Assembly (NCBI GenBank): GCA_963700775.1
Contig: CAVOYU010000001.1
Coordinates: forward strand, 62,001-126,000
Direction of reading: 5' to 3'
Length of the DNA: 64,000 nt
Source of the DNA: Thermohalobaculum sp963700775
GTDB taxonomy: Bacteria; Pseudomonadota; Alphaproteobacteria; Rhodobacterales; Rhodobacteraceae
Position numbers and translations under genes: made by a program. How positions within the stretch are numbered: the stretch's first letter is position 1; the number at the start of each line of letters is the position of its first letter. The notes below the pieces were generated by a model. The model was not told the origin of the DNA. It was given only the letters and a program-made list of their open reading frames with translations, and made no database searches. Shown in pieces: positions 54,118-63,505 of this stretch.

Positions 54118-55278
54118 TCAGGCCGCCGACGCCCGGTCCGTCAGCCGCACACCCATGCCGGCCAATACCGCCTCGACCGCGGCCACCGCGTCGCGCATGT
54201 GCCCCTGGTCCAACCTTCCGATGCAGCCGATCCGGAAGGTGTCGGCCACCGTCAGCTTGCCCGGATAGATCACGTAGCCCAGCTCCTTCAGCCGATCGTA
54301 AAAGATCTGGAACACGAAGGCTGGTTCCTTGGGCATCAGGAAGGTGACGATGATCGGCGCCTGGAGTTCGGGTTTCAGCAGCACCTCGAAGCCCAGCCGC
54401 CGCATCCCCGAGATCAGTACCTCGGCGTTCTTCGAGTAGCGCCCGCCGCGGCCAGGCTGGCCACCCTCGGCCAGGAACTCCGTCAGCGCCTGGTGGAACG
54501 AGACGATGACATGGATCGGCGGAGTGAACCGGTACTGGCCGGTCTTCACGAAGTTCCGCCACTGGTCCTCAAGATCCAGCACCAGTGTCGTGGCATTGCC
54601 CTTGTTCTCGGCCAGCGCAGCCTCGCGGCAGATGACAAAGCCAAGGCCGGGAACACCCTCGATGCACTTGTTCGACGAGGCGGCGACCGCGTCGAACGTG
54701 GTCTTGGCAGCATCGAGCGGCAGGGCGCCGAAGGCGCTCATGGCGTCGACCAGATAGCGCCGGCCGTGGCGTGCAACGATGTCGCCGATCTCGTCGATGG
54801 GGTTGCGGATGCCGCTGGTGGTCTCGCACTGCACCGCGAACACATGGGTGATCCCCTTGTCGGCCGCCAGCATGGCGTCGACTGCGGCCAGATCCGGCGG
54901 CGTATCCTCGCCCGTTTCGTGCACGACGGTCTGGCGCCCGGCGATGTCCAGGATCTTCTTCGCCCGGTGACCATAGGCGCCGTTGATCAGCACCAGGCAC
55001 CTGCCCGACCTCGGCACGAAGGTTGTCAGCATCGCCTCGACCGCGAAGGTGCCCGAGCCCTGCATCGGCACGGTGACATGGGTGCCGGCCGCGTTCACGA
55101 TCTCCGGCAACCGCTCCAGAACCTCGCGGTTGATCTTTAGGAAAGCGGCATCGCGGGAGCCCCAGTCATGGACCATGACCTCCTTCACCGTCCGCGAGGT
55201 CGTCAGTGGCCCCGGCGTCAGCAGGAGCGGATCGCCGGTCTCCGAAGCACCGCGGCGCGGCTCTGCGTCGTTCGTCAT
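54118..55278 (-). CDS. phnW: 2-aminoethylphosphonate:pyruvate aminotransferase
   Basis: A 386-aa class V aminotransferase that converts 2-aminoethylphosphonate and pyruvate to phosphonoacetaldehyde and alanine. Diagnostic segments: LLLTPGPLTTSRTVKEVMVHDWGSRD split as LLLTPGPLTTS and MVHDWGSRD, VPMQGSGTFAVEAML, LVDAMSAFGALP, and the PLP lysine in AASSNKCIEGVPGLGF. These match PhnW closely. GGAGG lies nine bases before the chosen ATG. It is the first gene of phnW-phnA-phnY. The spacer upstream carries an AT-rich site also found before the LysR gene. Confidence 0.93.
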   Translation of the reverse strand: MTNDAEPRRGASETGDPLLLTPGPLTTSRTVKEVMVHDWGSRDAAFLKINREVLERLPEIVNAAGTHVTVPMQGSGTFAVEAMLTTFVPRSGRCLVLINGAYGHRAKKILDIAGRQTVVHETGEDTPPDLAAVDAMLAADKGITHVFAVQCETTSGIRNPIDEIGDIVARHGRRYLVDAMSAFGALPLDAAKTTFDAVAASSNKCIEGVPGLGFVICREAALAENKGNATTLVLDLEDQWRNFVKTGQYRFTPPIHVIVSFHQALTEFLAEGGQPGRGGRYSKNAEVLISGMRRLGFEVLLKPELQAPIIVTFLMPKEPAFVFQIFYDRLKELGYVIYPGKLTVADTFRIGCIGRLDQGHMRDAVAAVEAVLAGMGVRLTDRASAA

Positions 55279-55495
55279 CTGGTTATCTCCTCCAGGGCGC
55301 CGCCCGGGGCCGCCGGGCACTGCGCGGAAAGTGTCGTTCCGGCGGATCCGCCGCCGGCGTCTCGGATCGACGATCAGGATCGAAACCGGTCCATCCCTGC
55401 CCTCGGTCGTCTCGGGCCGGCATCTACCGGAAGGCGTCGGCAGCGATCCGGGCTATCGAGTTGGGCGCACTGTGCGGCTTCCGAACCTATCTGTA

Positions 55496-55512
55496 AAATC
55501 GTTATTTTGTAT
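55496..55512. promoter_or_regulatory. AT-rich site upstream of phnW
   Basis: AAATCGTTATTTTGTAT matches 14 of 17 bases of a site in the lysR/transporter spacer (57361-57377). It is centred on a perfect AAAAT-CGTT-ATTTT inverted repeat (55495-55508) and is followed by GATTTATAA at 55515, which also occurs before pbfA. It lies about 220 bases upstream of phnW. Candidate regulator site. Confidence 0.5.
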
Positions 55513-55540
55513 GAGATTTATAAGGAGGTTCGATGAACTT

Positions 55541-57214
55541 TCAGGCGCTTCCCACCCGCGCCAGCCGGCTTTCCAGCAGGTCGCCGGATTCCGCCAGAAT
55601 CGGATAGGCGACCGCGGCAAACAGCGAGTTGATCTGCTTCAACGCCCGGATGGTCTCGAGATGGATCTCGCTGGTCTCCACGCTCTGGATCGAGCCTCCC
55701 TGCAGACGCTGCAGGTGGCGGGCCTGGCTCCGCAACTCGAGCTCGCGCATCTGGTCCTTCTCGCGCACCAACTCGCGGGCGGATTCGCGGTCACCGGAGA
55801 TGAGCACGTTGAGTGCGAGCTGCATGTTGGCCATGACCTGGGCATGCAGGTCGGTCAGTTCCTGCCAGCCTTCGTCGGAGAAGGTCAGCCGCCGCTCGCG
55901 CCGCTCGGCGGCGAGCTTCAGCAGGTTCTTCGAGATGATGTCGCCCACCTGCTCGAGATTGATCGAAAAGTTGGCGAGATCCATCGCCCGCTGCGCCTCG
56001 TCCGAGGTCATCGAGCCGCGGTTGAGCTCGACAAGGTAGAGCTTGATCCCGGAATGGGCCTTGTTCACATCGGCGTCCAGGCGGCGCAGCTCCTTGACTT
56101 TTTCCTTGTCGCCGGTCTCGTAGAGTTCCATCACCGGACGCAGCATCAGCTCGATGATCTCGCTCATGCGCAGAAGCTCACGCGTCGCGCTGGCCAATGC
56201 CTGGCGCGGCTGGTCCAGCACCGAGCGGTCGAGGGTGGTCACCCGGTTCTTCAAGAGGTTCGCAGCCTCTGCGGCGGGCGCAACCTCCGGCAGGATGCGC
56301 AGTAGCAGCGGCTCGATCACGCCGGTGAGCGGAGTGCAGAGGACGGCAATCACCAGGTTGAATGCCACATGCAGCGCCACGATCTGGCCCGCCGGACTTG
56401 ATCCGGCAAGGTGGACCGGAAAATCCACCGCCCGGAAGACAACCAGCGCAAGCACCGCACCTGCGCCCCTGAACACCAGGTTGCCCAACGGCACCCGCCG
56501 GGCCGCCGGCGGCGAGGCCTTTGTGAGCCCCACCCCGATCAGCGCGCCGCCGCAATTCGCACCCAGCACCAGGGCGATGCCGAGCTCGACCGGAACGAGA
56601 CCCTGCGCCGCGAGGCTGGCAACCAGCAGGATCGAGGCAATGGAGGAATGTACGAACCAGCTGAACAACGCTCCGAGCAGGAACGAGGTGAAGTAGTCCC
56701 CGCGCAGATAGCCGACGATCACCGGCAAGGCGGTGCTCTCGCGAAGCGGCACGGTCGATTCCCCGATCAGCTTCAGCGAAAGCAGGATCAGGGCGATGCC
56801 GACAAGGATGCGCCCGGTCTGCTTGATGCTCCGGTCGGTGCCCTTCAGGAACATCCAGCCGCCTGCTATCATCAGGAACGGCATCAGCCAGCTCAGATCG
56901 AAGGATAGAATTTGCACCACCAGCGCGGATCCCAGATCGGCACCGAGAAGCATGGTGAGCGCCGAGTTGAAGCTCAGCAGCCCGCTGGCGGCAAAGCCGG
57001 CGGCGAGGACGCCGACGGCGGTCGAACTCTGGAGCATCATCGCCACCACGGCGCCGAAGCTGACCGCTTTCAGCCGGTCATCGCGGGCCCGTTTCAGGGT
57101 GCGCTCCAGAGCCGCTCCATAGGCGCGCTCGACCCCGGTGCGCACCATTCGGACGGCCCAGAGCAGGAGCGTCACGGCCCCCGCGAGGTGCAGGAAGATC
57201 AGCGTCAGATTCAT
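55541..57214 (-). CDS. Na/Pi-cotransporter family protein with PhoU-like C-terminal domain
   Basis: A 557-aa protein. The membrane half has two inverted repeats with the QSS-type motifs (VVAMMLQSSTAVGVLAAG and LFSWFVHSSIASILLV). The C-terminal 210 residues are a PhoU-like helical domain (LRRLDADVNKAHSGIKLYL, DLANFSINLEQVGDIISKN). Members such as YjbB export phosphate when it is in excess. Being divergent from the lysR gene and upstream of phnW, it may handle phosphate released by phosphonate breakdown. Import rather than export cannot be excluded. Confidence 0.85.
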   Translation of the reverse strand: MNLTLIFLHLAGAVTLLLWAVRMVRTGVERAYGAALERTLKRARDDRLKAVSFGAVVAMMLQSSTAVGVLAAGFAASGLLSFNSALTMLLGADLGSALVVQILSFDLSWLMPFLMIAGGWMFLKGTDRSIKQTGRILVGIALILLSLKLIGESTVPLRESTALPVIVGYLRGDYFTSFLLGALFSWFVHSSIASILLVASLAAQGLVPVELGIALVLGANCGGALIGVGLTKASPPAARRVPLGNLVFRGAGAVLALVVFRAVDFPVHLAGSSPAGQIVALHVAFNLVIAVLCTPLTGVIEPLLLRILPEVAPAAEAANLLKNRVTTLDRSVLDQPRQALASATRELLRMSEIIELMLRPVMELYETGDKEKVKELRRLDADVNKAHSGIKLYLVELNRGSMTSDEAQRAMDLANFSINLEQVGDIISKNLLKLAAERRERRLTFSDEGWQELTDLHAQVMANMQLALNVLISGDRESARELVREKDQMRELELRSQARHLQRLQGGSIQSVETSEIHLETIRALKQINSLFAAVAYPILAESGDLLESRLARVGSA

Positions 57215-57360
57215 TCTGCTCGAACTCCGGAGCCGGTGTCCGGTATTCCCGTCCCGGCCGTTATCCCCAGTTTTGGCCCGTCTCGCGATGCGTCGCCATG
57301 CTGGCTGTTCGGCATCTTGCGGGCGGGCATTCTATGCAACGCAAACGGTCGTCATAATTC

Positions 57361-57377
57361 AAATCGTTAATTCATAT
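57361..57377. promoter_or_regulatory. AT-rich site in the lysR/transporter spacer
   Basis: AAATCGTTAATTCATAT lies 60 bases upstream of the lysR start, in the 222-base divergent spacer, and matches 14 of 17 bases of the site before phnW. LysR regulators usually bind their own divergent promoter, so this is the best operator candidate. Confidence 0.5.
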
Positions 57378-57436
57378 ACCATCATCGTTCCGATTTATGG
57401 CATTTTCACGCATCACGTTCCAGAGAGCCGTCGAAG

Positions 57437-58312
57437 ATGCGTTACGTCCAGCTCCGAGCCTTCCACTACGTCGCCGTATGCGGAGGCTTTTCGCGTGCAG
57501 CCGAGGCGCTGCACCTGACCCAGCCCGCAATCTCGGACCAGGTTCGCAAGCTGGAAGAAGAATACGACGTAACACTATTCTATAGACACAAGAAACAGGT
57601 TTCCCTGACAGGCGCCGGGCAGCGCCTGCTCGAGATCACAAGGCGTCTGTTCGAGGTCGAGAAGCAGGCCCACGAGATGCTGGCGGAATCGCGGGCGCTC
57701 CGCGTCGGCGCACTGCGGGTGATCGGCGATTCCGCGCACCATGCGCTGCCGATGATCGGGCGCTTCCGCCAGAGGTTTCCGGGCATCGCGCTTTCGATTC
57801 ACGCCGGAAATTCCGAAGAGGTTCTGGCGCGGCTGGTCAACTACGAGGCTGAGGTCGGGGTCCTAAGCGAGGTGCCCGACAGCGACAATTTCGAGGTGAT
57901 CCGGCTGAGTTCGGCTCCGCTGATCGCGTTCGCCACCGCGGAGCACCCCCTGGCGGTCCGGGGAGAGGTGAAGCTTGCGGAACTTGGGCGGCAGATGCTG
58001 GTCCTGCGCGAGCAGGGCTCGAAAACCCGCCAGACCCTCGAGGCGGCCGCGGCGGAACGCGGTGTCACGCTGAAGGCCGCGATAGAGGCCGAGGGGCGCG
58101 AGGCGGTGCGCGAGATCGTTGCCGCCGGCAGCGGTGTCGGCATCGTCTCCGAGGCTGAGTTCGGGCGCGACAGCCGACTGGTCCCGATCCGAATCTCGGA
58201 CTGCGAGATCATCCTCGATGAGGCGCTGATCTGCCTGCGCGACCGGGCAAAGGGCAAGCTGATCGCCGCCTTCCTCGAAATCGCCCGCGCCTCGGTCGCA
58301 GAGCGGAACTAG
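57437..58312 (+). CDS. LysR-family regulator of phosphonate catabolism
   Basis: A 291-aa LysR-type regulator. The N-terminal winged helix is YVQLRAFHYVAVCGGFSRAAEALH, followed by LTQPAISDQVRKLEEEYDV as recognition helix and VSLTGAGQRLLEITRRLFEVE as the linker. The effector domain follows, with VIGDSAHHALPMIGRFRQRF. It is encoded divergently from the Na/Pi transporter gene, and LysR genes commonly neighbour phnW clusters. The expected ligand is 2-aminoethylphosphonate or a breakdown product (inference). The FAD-oxidase gene starts nine bases after it. Confidence 0.88.
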   Translation: MRYVQLRAFHYVAVCGGFSRAAEALHLTQPAISDQVRKLEEEYDVTLFYRHKKQVSLTGAGQRLLEITRRLFEVEKQAHEMLAESRALRVGALRVIGDSAHHALPMIGRFRQRFPGIALSIHAGNSEEVLARLVNYEAEVGVLSEVPDSDNFEVIRLSSAPLIAFATAEHPLAVRGEVKLAELGRQMLVLREQGSKTRQTLEAAAAERGVTLKAAIEAEGREAVREIVAAGSGVGIVSEAEFGRDSRLVPIRISDCEIILDEALICLRDRAKGKLIAAFLEIARASVAERN

Positions 58313-58321
58313 CGTCGGAAC

Positions 58322-59716
58322 ATGGATCCTGCATCGGACAGGTTCGCAGCGGCGGCGGCTGCTATCACCGGCCCGGACGGGCTGCGCCGCGCGGCCGATC
58401 TGGCCGGGCGCGACCCCGGTTTCCATCCAGACAACCTCCGGGGTGGCCTCGCCGCCCTCCCCCGCTCCACCGCCGAGGTCGCCGCACTGCTGGCCCTCTG
58501 CCACCGTCACCGGGTGCCGGTGGTGCCCCAGGGCGGGCGCACCGGTCTTGCGGGCGGGGCCGCGGCCGGTCCCCGGGCACTGATGCTGATGACTGACCGG
58601 ATGAACCGGATCATCGAGATCGACCCGGTCGGCATGCTGGCCGTGGTCGAGGCCGGGGTCACGCTGCAGGCGCTGCAGGAAGCCGCGGCGGCCCGCGGCC
58701 TCAGCGCCGGGATCGACCTCGCCGCCCGCGGCACGGCAACGATCGGCGGCATGGTCGCCACCAACGCCGGCGGCATGGAGGCTTTCCGGCGCGGCACCAT
58801 GCGCCGGCGGCTGCTGGGCCTCGAGGTTGTGCTGGCGGACGGGACCGTGCTCGACGACATGGCCCGGGTTCCGAAGTGCAACGAGGGCTATGACCTCAAA
58901 CAACTCTTCTGCGGCTCGGAAGGCACACTCGGCGTGATCACCCGCGTGGTGCTCGAACTCGCCCCGGCGGATGGCGTGCCGACGACACTGTTCGCGGCCT
59001 GCACGGGCGCTGCGGCCGCGCTTGACGTCTTCCGGTGCCTGCAGCGGGCACCCGGCCTCGACCTGCTGGCAGGCGAGGTCATGTGGCGCCCCTACGCGCA
59101 GCGCGTCGCCGAGGCGACCGGGCTGACCCATGCGCTGGGCTTCGCCGAAGCGCCGCTCTACGCGATCTTCGAGATCGCCGGGCGAAGCGCGGAGCGGGAC
59201 ATGGCAGAGATGCTGATGGCCGAGATCGGCGCGCATATCGAGACCGGCGCCATAATCGACGCGGTGGTCGCCGCCAGCGAGCGCGAGCGCGACAGTATCT
59301 GGCGCATCCGCGAGGACTCCTTCGTCATCGACCGTACCCTGCCACATGCGCTCTGGTACGACATCTCGGTGCCGCTCGCGGGCCTCGACGCCTACGAGGC
59401 CAGGCTGCGCAGCGCCCTCGCGGCGCTCGACGCCAGCCTGCAATTCTACCTCTTCGGGCACCTCGGCGACGGTAACCTGCATGTCACCATCGGCAACGGC
59501 GCGAAGCTGCCGCGCGATGCCGCCAAGGCGGTGGACCTGGCGGTATACCACGGTCTGAAGGCGGCCGGCGGGTCGATTTCCGCGGAGCACGGCATCGGCA
59601 CCGAAAAGCGCGAGAGCCTCGCCCTCCATACCTCGCCCGCGAAGCTCCGGCTCATGGCGGCGACCAAGAATGCGCTGGACCCGGTCGGGATCATGAACCC
59701 AGGCAAGGTGCTGTAG
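58322..59716 (+). CDS. FAD-linked D-2-hydroxyacid dehydrogenase (GlcD/D-LDH family)
   Basis: A 464-aa flavoprotein of the vanillyl-alcohol-oxidase fold. The FAD-binding segments are VPVVPQGGRTGLAGGAAAG, MATNAGG-type VATNAGGMEAFRRGT and LFCGSEGTLGVITRVVL. The C-terminus has FLFGHLGDGNLHV-type FGHLGDGNLHVTIG and SISAEHGIGTEKRE, the metal/substrate region of D-lactate and D-2-hydroxyglutarate dehydrogenases. It oxidises a 2-hydroxyacid to a 2-oxoacid. Because it follows the LysR gene by nine bases, it may be part of the same transcript. The specific acid is unknown. Confidence 0.85.
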   Translation: MDPASDRFAAAAAAITGPDGLRRAADLAGRDPGFHPDNLRGGLAALPRSTAEVAALLALCHRHRVPVVPQGGRTGLAGGAAAGPRALMLMTDRMNRIIEIDPVGMLAVVEAGVTLQALQEAAAARGLSAGIDLAARGTATIGGMVATNAGGMEAFRRGTMRRRLLGLEVVLADGTVLDDMARVPKCNEGYDLKQLFCGSEGTLGVITRVVLELAPADGVPTTLFAACTGAAAALDVFRCLQRAPGLDLLAGEVMWRPYAQRVAEATGLTHALGFAEAPLYAIFEIAGRSAERDMAEMLMAEIGAHIETGAIIDAVVAASERERDSIWRIREDSFVIDRTLPHALWYDISVPLAGLDAYEARLRSALAALDASLQFYLFGHLGDGNLHVTIGNGAKLPRDAAKAVDLAVYHGLKAAGGSISAEHGIGTEKRESLALHTSPAKLRLMAATKNALDPVGIMNPGKVL

Positions 59717-59720
59717 CGGT

Positions 59721-60944
59721 TCACTCCGGCGGCACGACCGGCCGGTCGGGCTGACCGCTGTAGATCCAGCCGCTGAGCGCGAGAATGGCGATCACGCTCA
59801 GGAACACCAGCCGGTAGCCGGTTTCGGGCGTTCCGCCCCAGCGCTCCACCAGCTCGATCTGCGCGCCGGTGCCGGATTGCATCACGAAAACCGCGGTCAG
59901 TCCGACCAGGTTGATGGAGGTCATCGCCCGGCCAAGCCGGCGCGCCGGGACGAAACAGCGCGCATGGGCCACCAGCACCACATAGATCGGCGCCGCACAG
60001 CTGAAGACGAACAGCAGCGGATAGGCCAGCGACAGAGGCGCCGCAGGCCAGGCTGCCAGCACCGCCAGCGCCGCGATCTCGACCGCGACGCCCGCCAGGA
60101 TCAGGTTCCGCCGCGAACCCGCACGCCGCTCCAGCGGCCCATAGGCGAAGGTGCCGAGATGCAGTGCCAAGATCAGCCCCAGCACCAGCAGCGCCGAGGT
60201 CTCGCGGTCCATGCGCTGGACCGCGATGAAATAGGGCCCGGCCCAAAGGCCGCCGATGGTCATGAACGGCGCCGTAAAGCAGAGCCCCATGGCGAAGATC
60301 CGCCAGAGAGCGCGCATCCGCACTACCCTCATCAACCCCGCCACCGTCTCGCTCAGTGTCTCGCGGGCCCCGGCCGCCGCCTCGGCGCCGGGCGGCCGGT
60401 CCTGCAGGGTGAAGTGCAGCATCAGCGTGACCGCGGCCGTCCCTGCCGCCAGCGCCAGAAAACTGGCCGACAGCCCGAACCGCTCCAGGGCGAAGGCGAG
60501 CGGCATGGTCGCCAGCACGCCGCCGATGCCACCGGCGATGCCGACCACCGAGGCGGTTGCCTGGGCGCTGCGGCCCTCGGGCGCCCAGGCCATCGCCACT
60601 AGGTAGACTCCGGTGATCACTCCGCCATGGCCGAGGCCGATGGCGAAACGGCCGACCATCATCCCGAGCGCATCGCCGGACATTGCGAATGCAGCAACCC
60701 CGGCCACTGCCACGGCACTCATGCAGGTCAGCGTCTGGCGCGGCCCCAGCCAATCGAACAGGATCCCGGTCGGAAGCTGGATGAGCGCGGAGGCCAGGAA
60801 CATCGCCCCCATCACCGCGCCGATATCGGCCGGCGACATGCCGCTCGAATCAGCGAGATAGGTTGCCAGCACCGCGCCGCCAGAGCGGTTCACCTGCACC
60901 AGCACGAAGAACACGCCCAGCAGGACGAGCACCCGCCGGAACAT
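59721..60944 (-). CDS. Major facilitator superfamily transporter
   Basis: A 407-aa protein with about 12 membrane helices. The loop 2-3 MFS motif is TGILFDWLGPRQTLT, and helix 4 shows GRFAIGLGHGGVITGVY. The final helices end VFLSVIAILALSGWIYSG. It could export or import an organic acid or other small molecule. The ATG giving MFRRVLVLLGVFF is used, since the earlier in-frame stretch is not membrane-like. It is convergent with the FAD-oxidase gene, whose stop lies four bases away. Confidence 0.85.
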   Translation of the reverse strand: MFRRVLVLLGVFFVLVQVNRSGGAVLATYLADSSGMSPADIGAVMGAMFLASALIQLPTGILFDWLGPRQTLTCMSAVAVAGVAAFAMSGDALGMMVGRFAIGLGHGGVITGVYLVAMAWAPEGRSAQATASVVGIAGGIGGVLATMPLAFALERFGLSASFLALAAGTAAVTLMLHFTLQDRPPGAEAAAGARETLSETVAGLMRVVRMRALWRIFAMGLCFTAPFMTIGGLWAGPYFIAVQRMDRETSALLVLGLILALHLGTFAYGPLERRAGSRRNLILAGVAVEIAALAVLAAWPAAPLSLAYPLLFVFSCAAPIYVVLVAHARCFVPARRLGRAMTSINLVGLTAVFVMQSGTGAQIELVERWGGTPETGYRLVFLSVIAILALSGWIYSGQPDRPVVPPE

Positions 60945-61202
60945 CCGGGCCCGGTCGACGACGGTGCCAGTCACTCGGGCGTTCCGGAGGCGGCAGGGAA
61001 GTTCATTGGGGCGATGCCTCCGGTCTACGATCCATCGGCGGGATGGCCATTCGGCCTCAGTAGCAGAGGCGGGGCCGATTGCCAGCGTCGGAGGCCAGTT
61101 ATCCCCATTTGGATCGTCGTGCGGATCATGCGCCAATCAGGCGCTTGCCGCGCGCCCGGCCTTGGTGTCTGATCCGGCAATCACCTGAAACGGAGTCGTT
61201 CC

Positions 61203-62126
61203 ATGCCCGCGCTCGCCAACGAACGCATCGTCTACTTCAACGGCAACTACATTCCCGAGAGCCAGGCGCTGGTTCCCTACCGGGACCGTAGCTTCATCTT
61301 CGGCGACGGCGCGTTCGATATGACGCGCACCTTCAATCGCCGCATCTTCAAGCTCGACGAGCATCTCGACCGCTTCTACCGCTCGCTGCGTGCGCTGCGG
61401 CTGGACCCTACCATGCCGATCGAGCAGATGGCCGAGATCAGCCGCACGGTGGTCGAAAAGAACCTGCACCTGCTTGGCGAGGGCGATGACTACTGGTTGG
61501 GACAGCGTATCACCCGAGGCGTGCTGCGCGCCAAGGGCGACAACTGGGCGCATAACGGACCGACTGTGGTGATCGAGTGCAGCCCGCTGCCGCTGGCGGA
61601 TCGTGCGAACCTCTATCGCGACGGCATAGAGGTGGTAACCCCCGCGGTCCGCCGGACACCTCCGGAATCGTTGACCCCGCGGGCCAAGAGTCACAACTAC
61701 CTCAACCTGGTCATGGGCGACATGGAGGTCCGGGCGCAGAACCCAGTCGCCTGGGCGGTCCTGCTCGACATGAACGGCAACCTCTGCGAGGGGCTGGGCA
61801 GCAACATCTTCCTGGTGCGCGACGGTGAGTTGCTGACCCCGCGCGAGAATTTCGTGCTGCCGGGCGTCAGCCGGCAGACCGTCATCGACCTTGCCGCCAA
61901 GCTCGGCATTCCGTTCCGCGAAGCCGATCTTGACCTGTTCGATGCCTATAACGCCGACGAGGCTTTCATCACCTCGACCAGCCTTTGCATCTGCCCGGTC
62001 GCCAGCATCAACGGCACTGTCACCGCGACCGGCCCCTATGGGCCGGTGACCAAGCGGCTGATCGACGCCTATGTCGATCTGGTCGACTGCGATTTTGTGC
62101 AGCAATACCTCGACAAACTATCCTAG
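61203..62126 (+). CDS. Class IV PLP aminotransferase (branched-chain / D-amino-acid type)
   Basis: A 307-aa fold-type IV enzyme. The N-terminus is VYFNGNYIPESQALVPYRDRSF, the family's F-G-D-G-F/A-D motif is FIFGDGAFDMTRTF, the PLP lysine is in TPRAKSHNYLNLVMG, and EGLGSNIFLVRDGELLTP marks the cofactor-phosphate region. Members act as branched-chain aminotransferases, D-alanine aminotransferases or aminodeoxychorismate lyases. The neighbouring CoA-transferase gene does not decide which. The gene starts with ATG after CGTTCC. Confidence 0.85.
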   Translation: MPALANERIVYFNGNYIPESQALVPYRDRSFIFGDGAFDMTRTFNRRIFKLDEHLDRFYRSLRALRLDPTMPIEQMAEISRTVVEKNLHLLGEGDDYWLGQRITRGVLRAKGDNWAHNGPTVVIECSPLPLADRANLYRDGIEVVTPAVRRTPPESLTPRAKSHNYLNLVMGDMEVRAQNPVAWAVLLDMNGNLCEGLGSNIFLVRDGELLTPRENFVLPGVSRQTVIDLAAKLGIPFREADLDLFDAYNADEAFITSTSLCICPVASINGTVTATGPYGPVTKRLIDAYVDLVDCDFVQQYLDKLS

Positions 62127-62199
62127 GGATCTGCAAGCACTGCGATAACCGGCAATCAGGCTAGCCACGCCGCCGCCAGGCCGGAGGAAGGGGGATGCG

Positions 62200-63381
62200 A
62201 TGCCATTCGCACCGCTTGCTGGAATCCGCGCGGTCGAGATGAGCCACATGATCATGGGGCCGTCCTGCGGCATGTTCCTGGCCATGCTCGGTGCCGAGGT
62301 GATCAAGGTCGAGCCGCCGGGTGGAGACCGGACCCGCGAACTGACCGGCATGGGGGCCGGCTTCTTCCCGCTGTTCAACCGCGGCAAACGATCGGTCGCC
62401 CTCGACACCGGCACCCCCGAGGGGAGCGAGGCGCTGCGCGCCCTTCTGGCCACCGCGGACGTCTTCGTCGAGAACTTCCGGGACGAATCCCTTGCCCGCC
62501 AGGGTCTCGACCCGGCGACGCTCAGGGCCCGCTACCCCCGCCTGATCGTCGCCAGCCACAAGGGCTTCCTGCACGGACCCTATGAGCACCGCACGGCCAT
62601 GGACGAGGTGGTGCAGATGATGACCGGCATGGCCTACATGACCGGGCCGACCGGCCGGCCGCTCCGGATCGGTTCCTCGGCCAACGACATCATGGCGGGG
62701 TTGTTCGCGACGGTCGGCGTGCTGGGAGCGCTGCGCGAGCGCAACTCCTCCGGAGAGGGCGCGGAGATCCGAGCGGGCCTGTTCGAGAACTGCCTGCTGC
62801 TGGTCGCCCAGCACATGGTGCCGATTCAGCTCGAAGGCTACGAGGCGCCGCCGATGCCCGAGCGCGATTTCGCCTGGCCGGTCTACGACATCTTCGAGAC
62901 CCGCGACGGAAAGCAGGTCTTCGTCGGGGTCATCACCGCTGGCCACTGGGGCGCATTCTGCGACTACCTGGACCTCGGCGCCTTGAAGGACGATCCGCGC
63001 CTGCAGACGCCGATGGACCGGATCAGGGCCCGCGACTGGACCCTGCCGCTGATCCGAGAGCGGATCGGCGGGCTGGACGCGGCGCCGCTCTGCGCCGAAC
63101 TGGAGCGGCACGGCATCCCCTTCTCGCCGATCGCCCGGCCGGCTGACATGCTGGACGACCCGCATGTGAACCGCCCCGGCGGGCTGATCACATCGCGACT
63201 GGCGGACGGGCGCGTCTTCCGTGCCCCTGGCCTGCCCCTGGAAAAGAACGGCGAGCCGGTCAACGGGCCCGGAGATGTCCCGGCGCTGGGCGCCGACACC
63301 GAGACCGTGCTCCGCGCCGCCGGCTGCAGCGAGGAAGTGATCGCCGCGGTGCTGCATCAGGATCGTCCATCACCCTCGTGA
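62200..63381 (+). CDS. CaiB/BaiF-family CoA transferase
   Basis: A 393-aa family III CoA transferase. The start GIRAVEMSHMIMGPSCGMFLAMLGAEVIKVE is typical (first strand and CoA-binding helix), followed by NRGKRSVALDTGTPEG, ADVFVENFRDESLAR with the catalytic Asp/Glu region, and the C-terminal IPFSPIARPADMLDDPH. It moves CoA between carboxylic acids. The upstream class IV aminotransferase and downstream binding protein genes suggest a small catabolic unit, substrate unknown. Confidence 0.9.
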   Translation: MPFAPLAGIRAVEMSHMIMGPSCGMFLAMLGAEVIKVEPPGGDRTRELTGMGAGFFPLFNRGKRSVALDTGTPEGSEALRALLATADVFVENFRDESLARQGLDPATLRARYPRLIVASHKGFLHGPYEHRTAMDEVVQMMTGMAYMTGPTGRPLRIGSSANDIMAGLFATVGVLGALRERNSSGEGAEIRAGLFENCLLLVAQHMVPIQLEGYEAPPMPERDFAWPVYDIFETRDGKQVFVGVITAGHWGAFCDYLDLGALKDDPRLQTPMDRIRARDWTLPLIRERIGGLDAAPLCAELERHGIPFSPIARPADMLDDPHVNRPGGLITSRLADGRVFRAPGLPLEKNGEPVNGPGDVPALGADTETVLRAAGCSEEVIAAVLHQDRPSPS

Positions 63382-63505
63382 TCGATCCCGGCCTGCGCCC
63401 GGCGCGGCCATTCGGTCTTGACCTCGGCAATGTCAGATTGACCAATGGAGCGGAGGTCGCCAGCGGAGACTGGCGCCGGATCGGAAAACTCAGGGAGGAC
63501 AGACC

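Noticed and set aside
48690..54268. Very long open frames on the plus strand opposite cerR, pbfA, phnY and phnA
   Set aside because: They mirror well-conserved genes on the other strand and encode Arg/His/Gly-rich sequence with no family motifs; common in GC-rich DNA.
49818..55278. Phosphonate biosynthesis
   Set aside because: No PEP mutase or phosphonopyruvate decarboxylase is encoded; the gene set is catabolic.
55533..55607. 24-codon plus-strand ORF with a perfect AAGGAGG ribosome site
   Set aside because: It is antisense to the end of the Na/Pi transporter gene and has no homology-like features. The AT-rich site beside it is better explained as the phnW control region. Kept only as a note.
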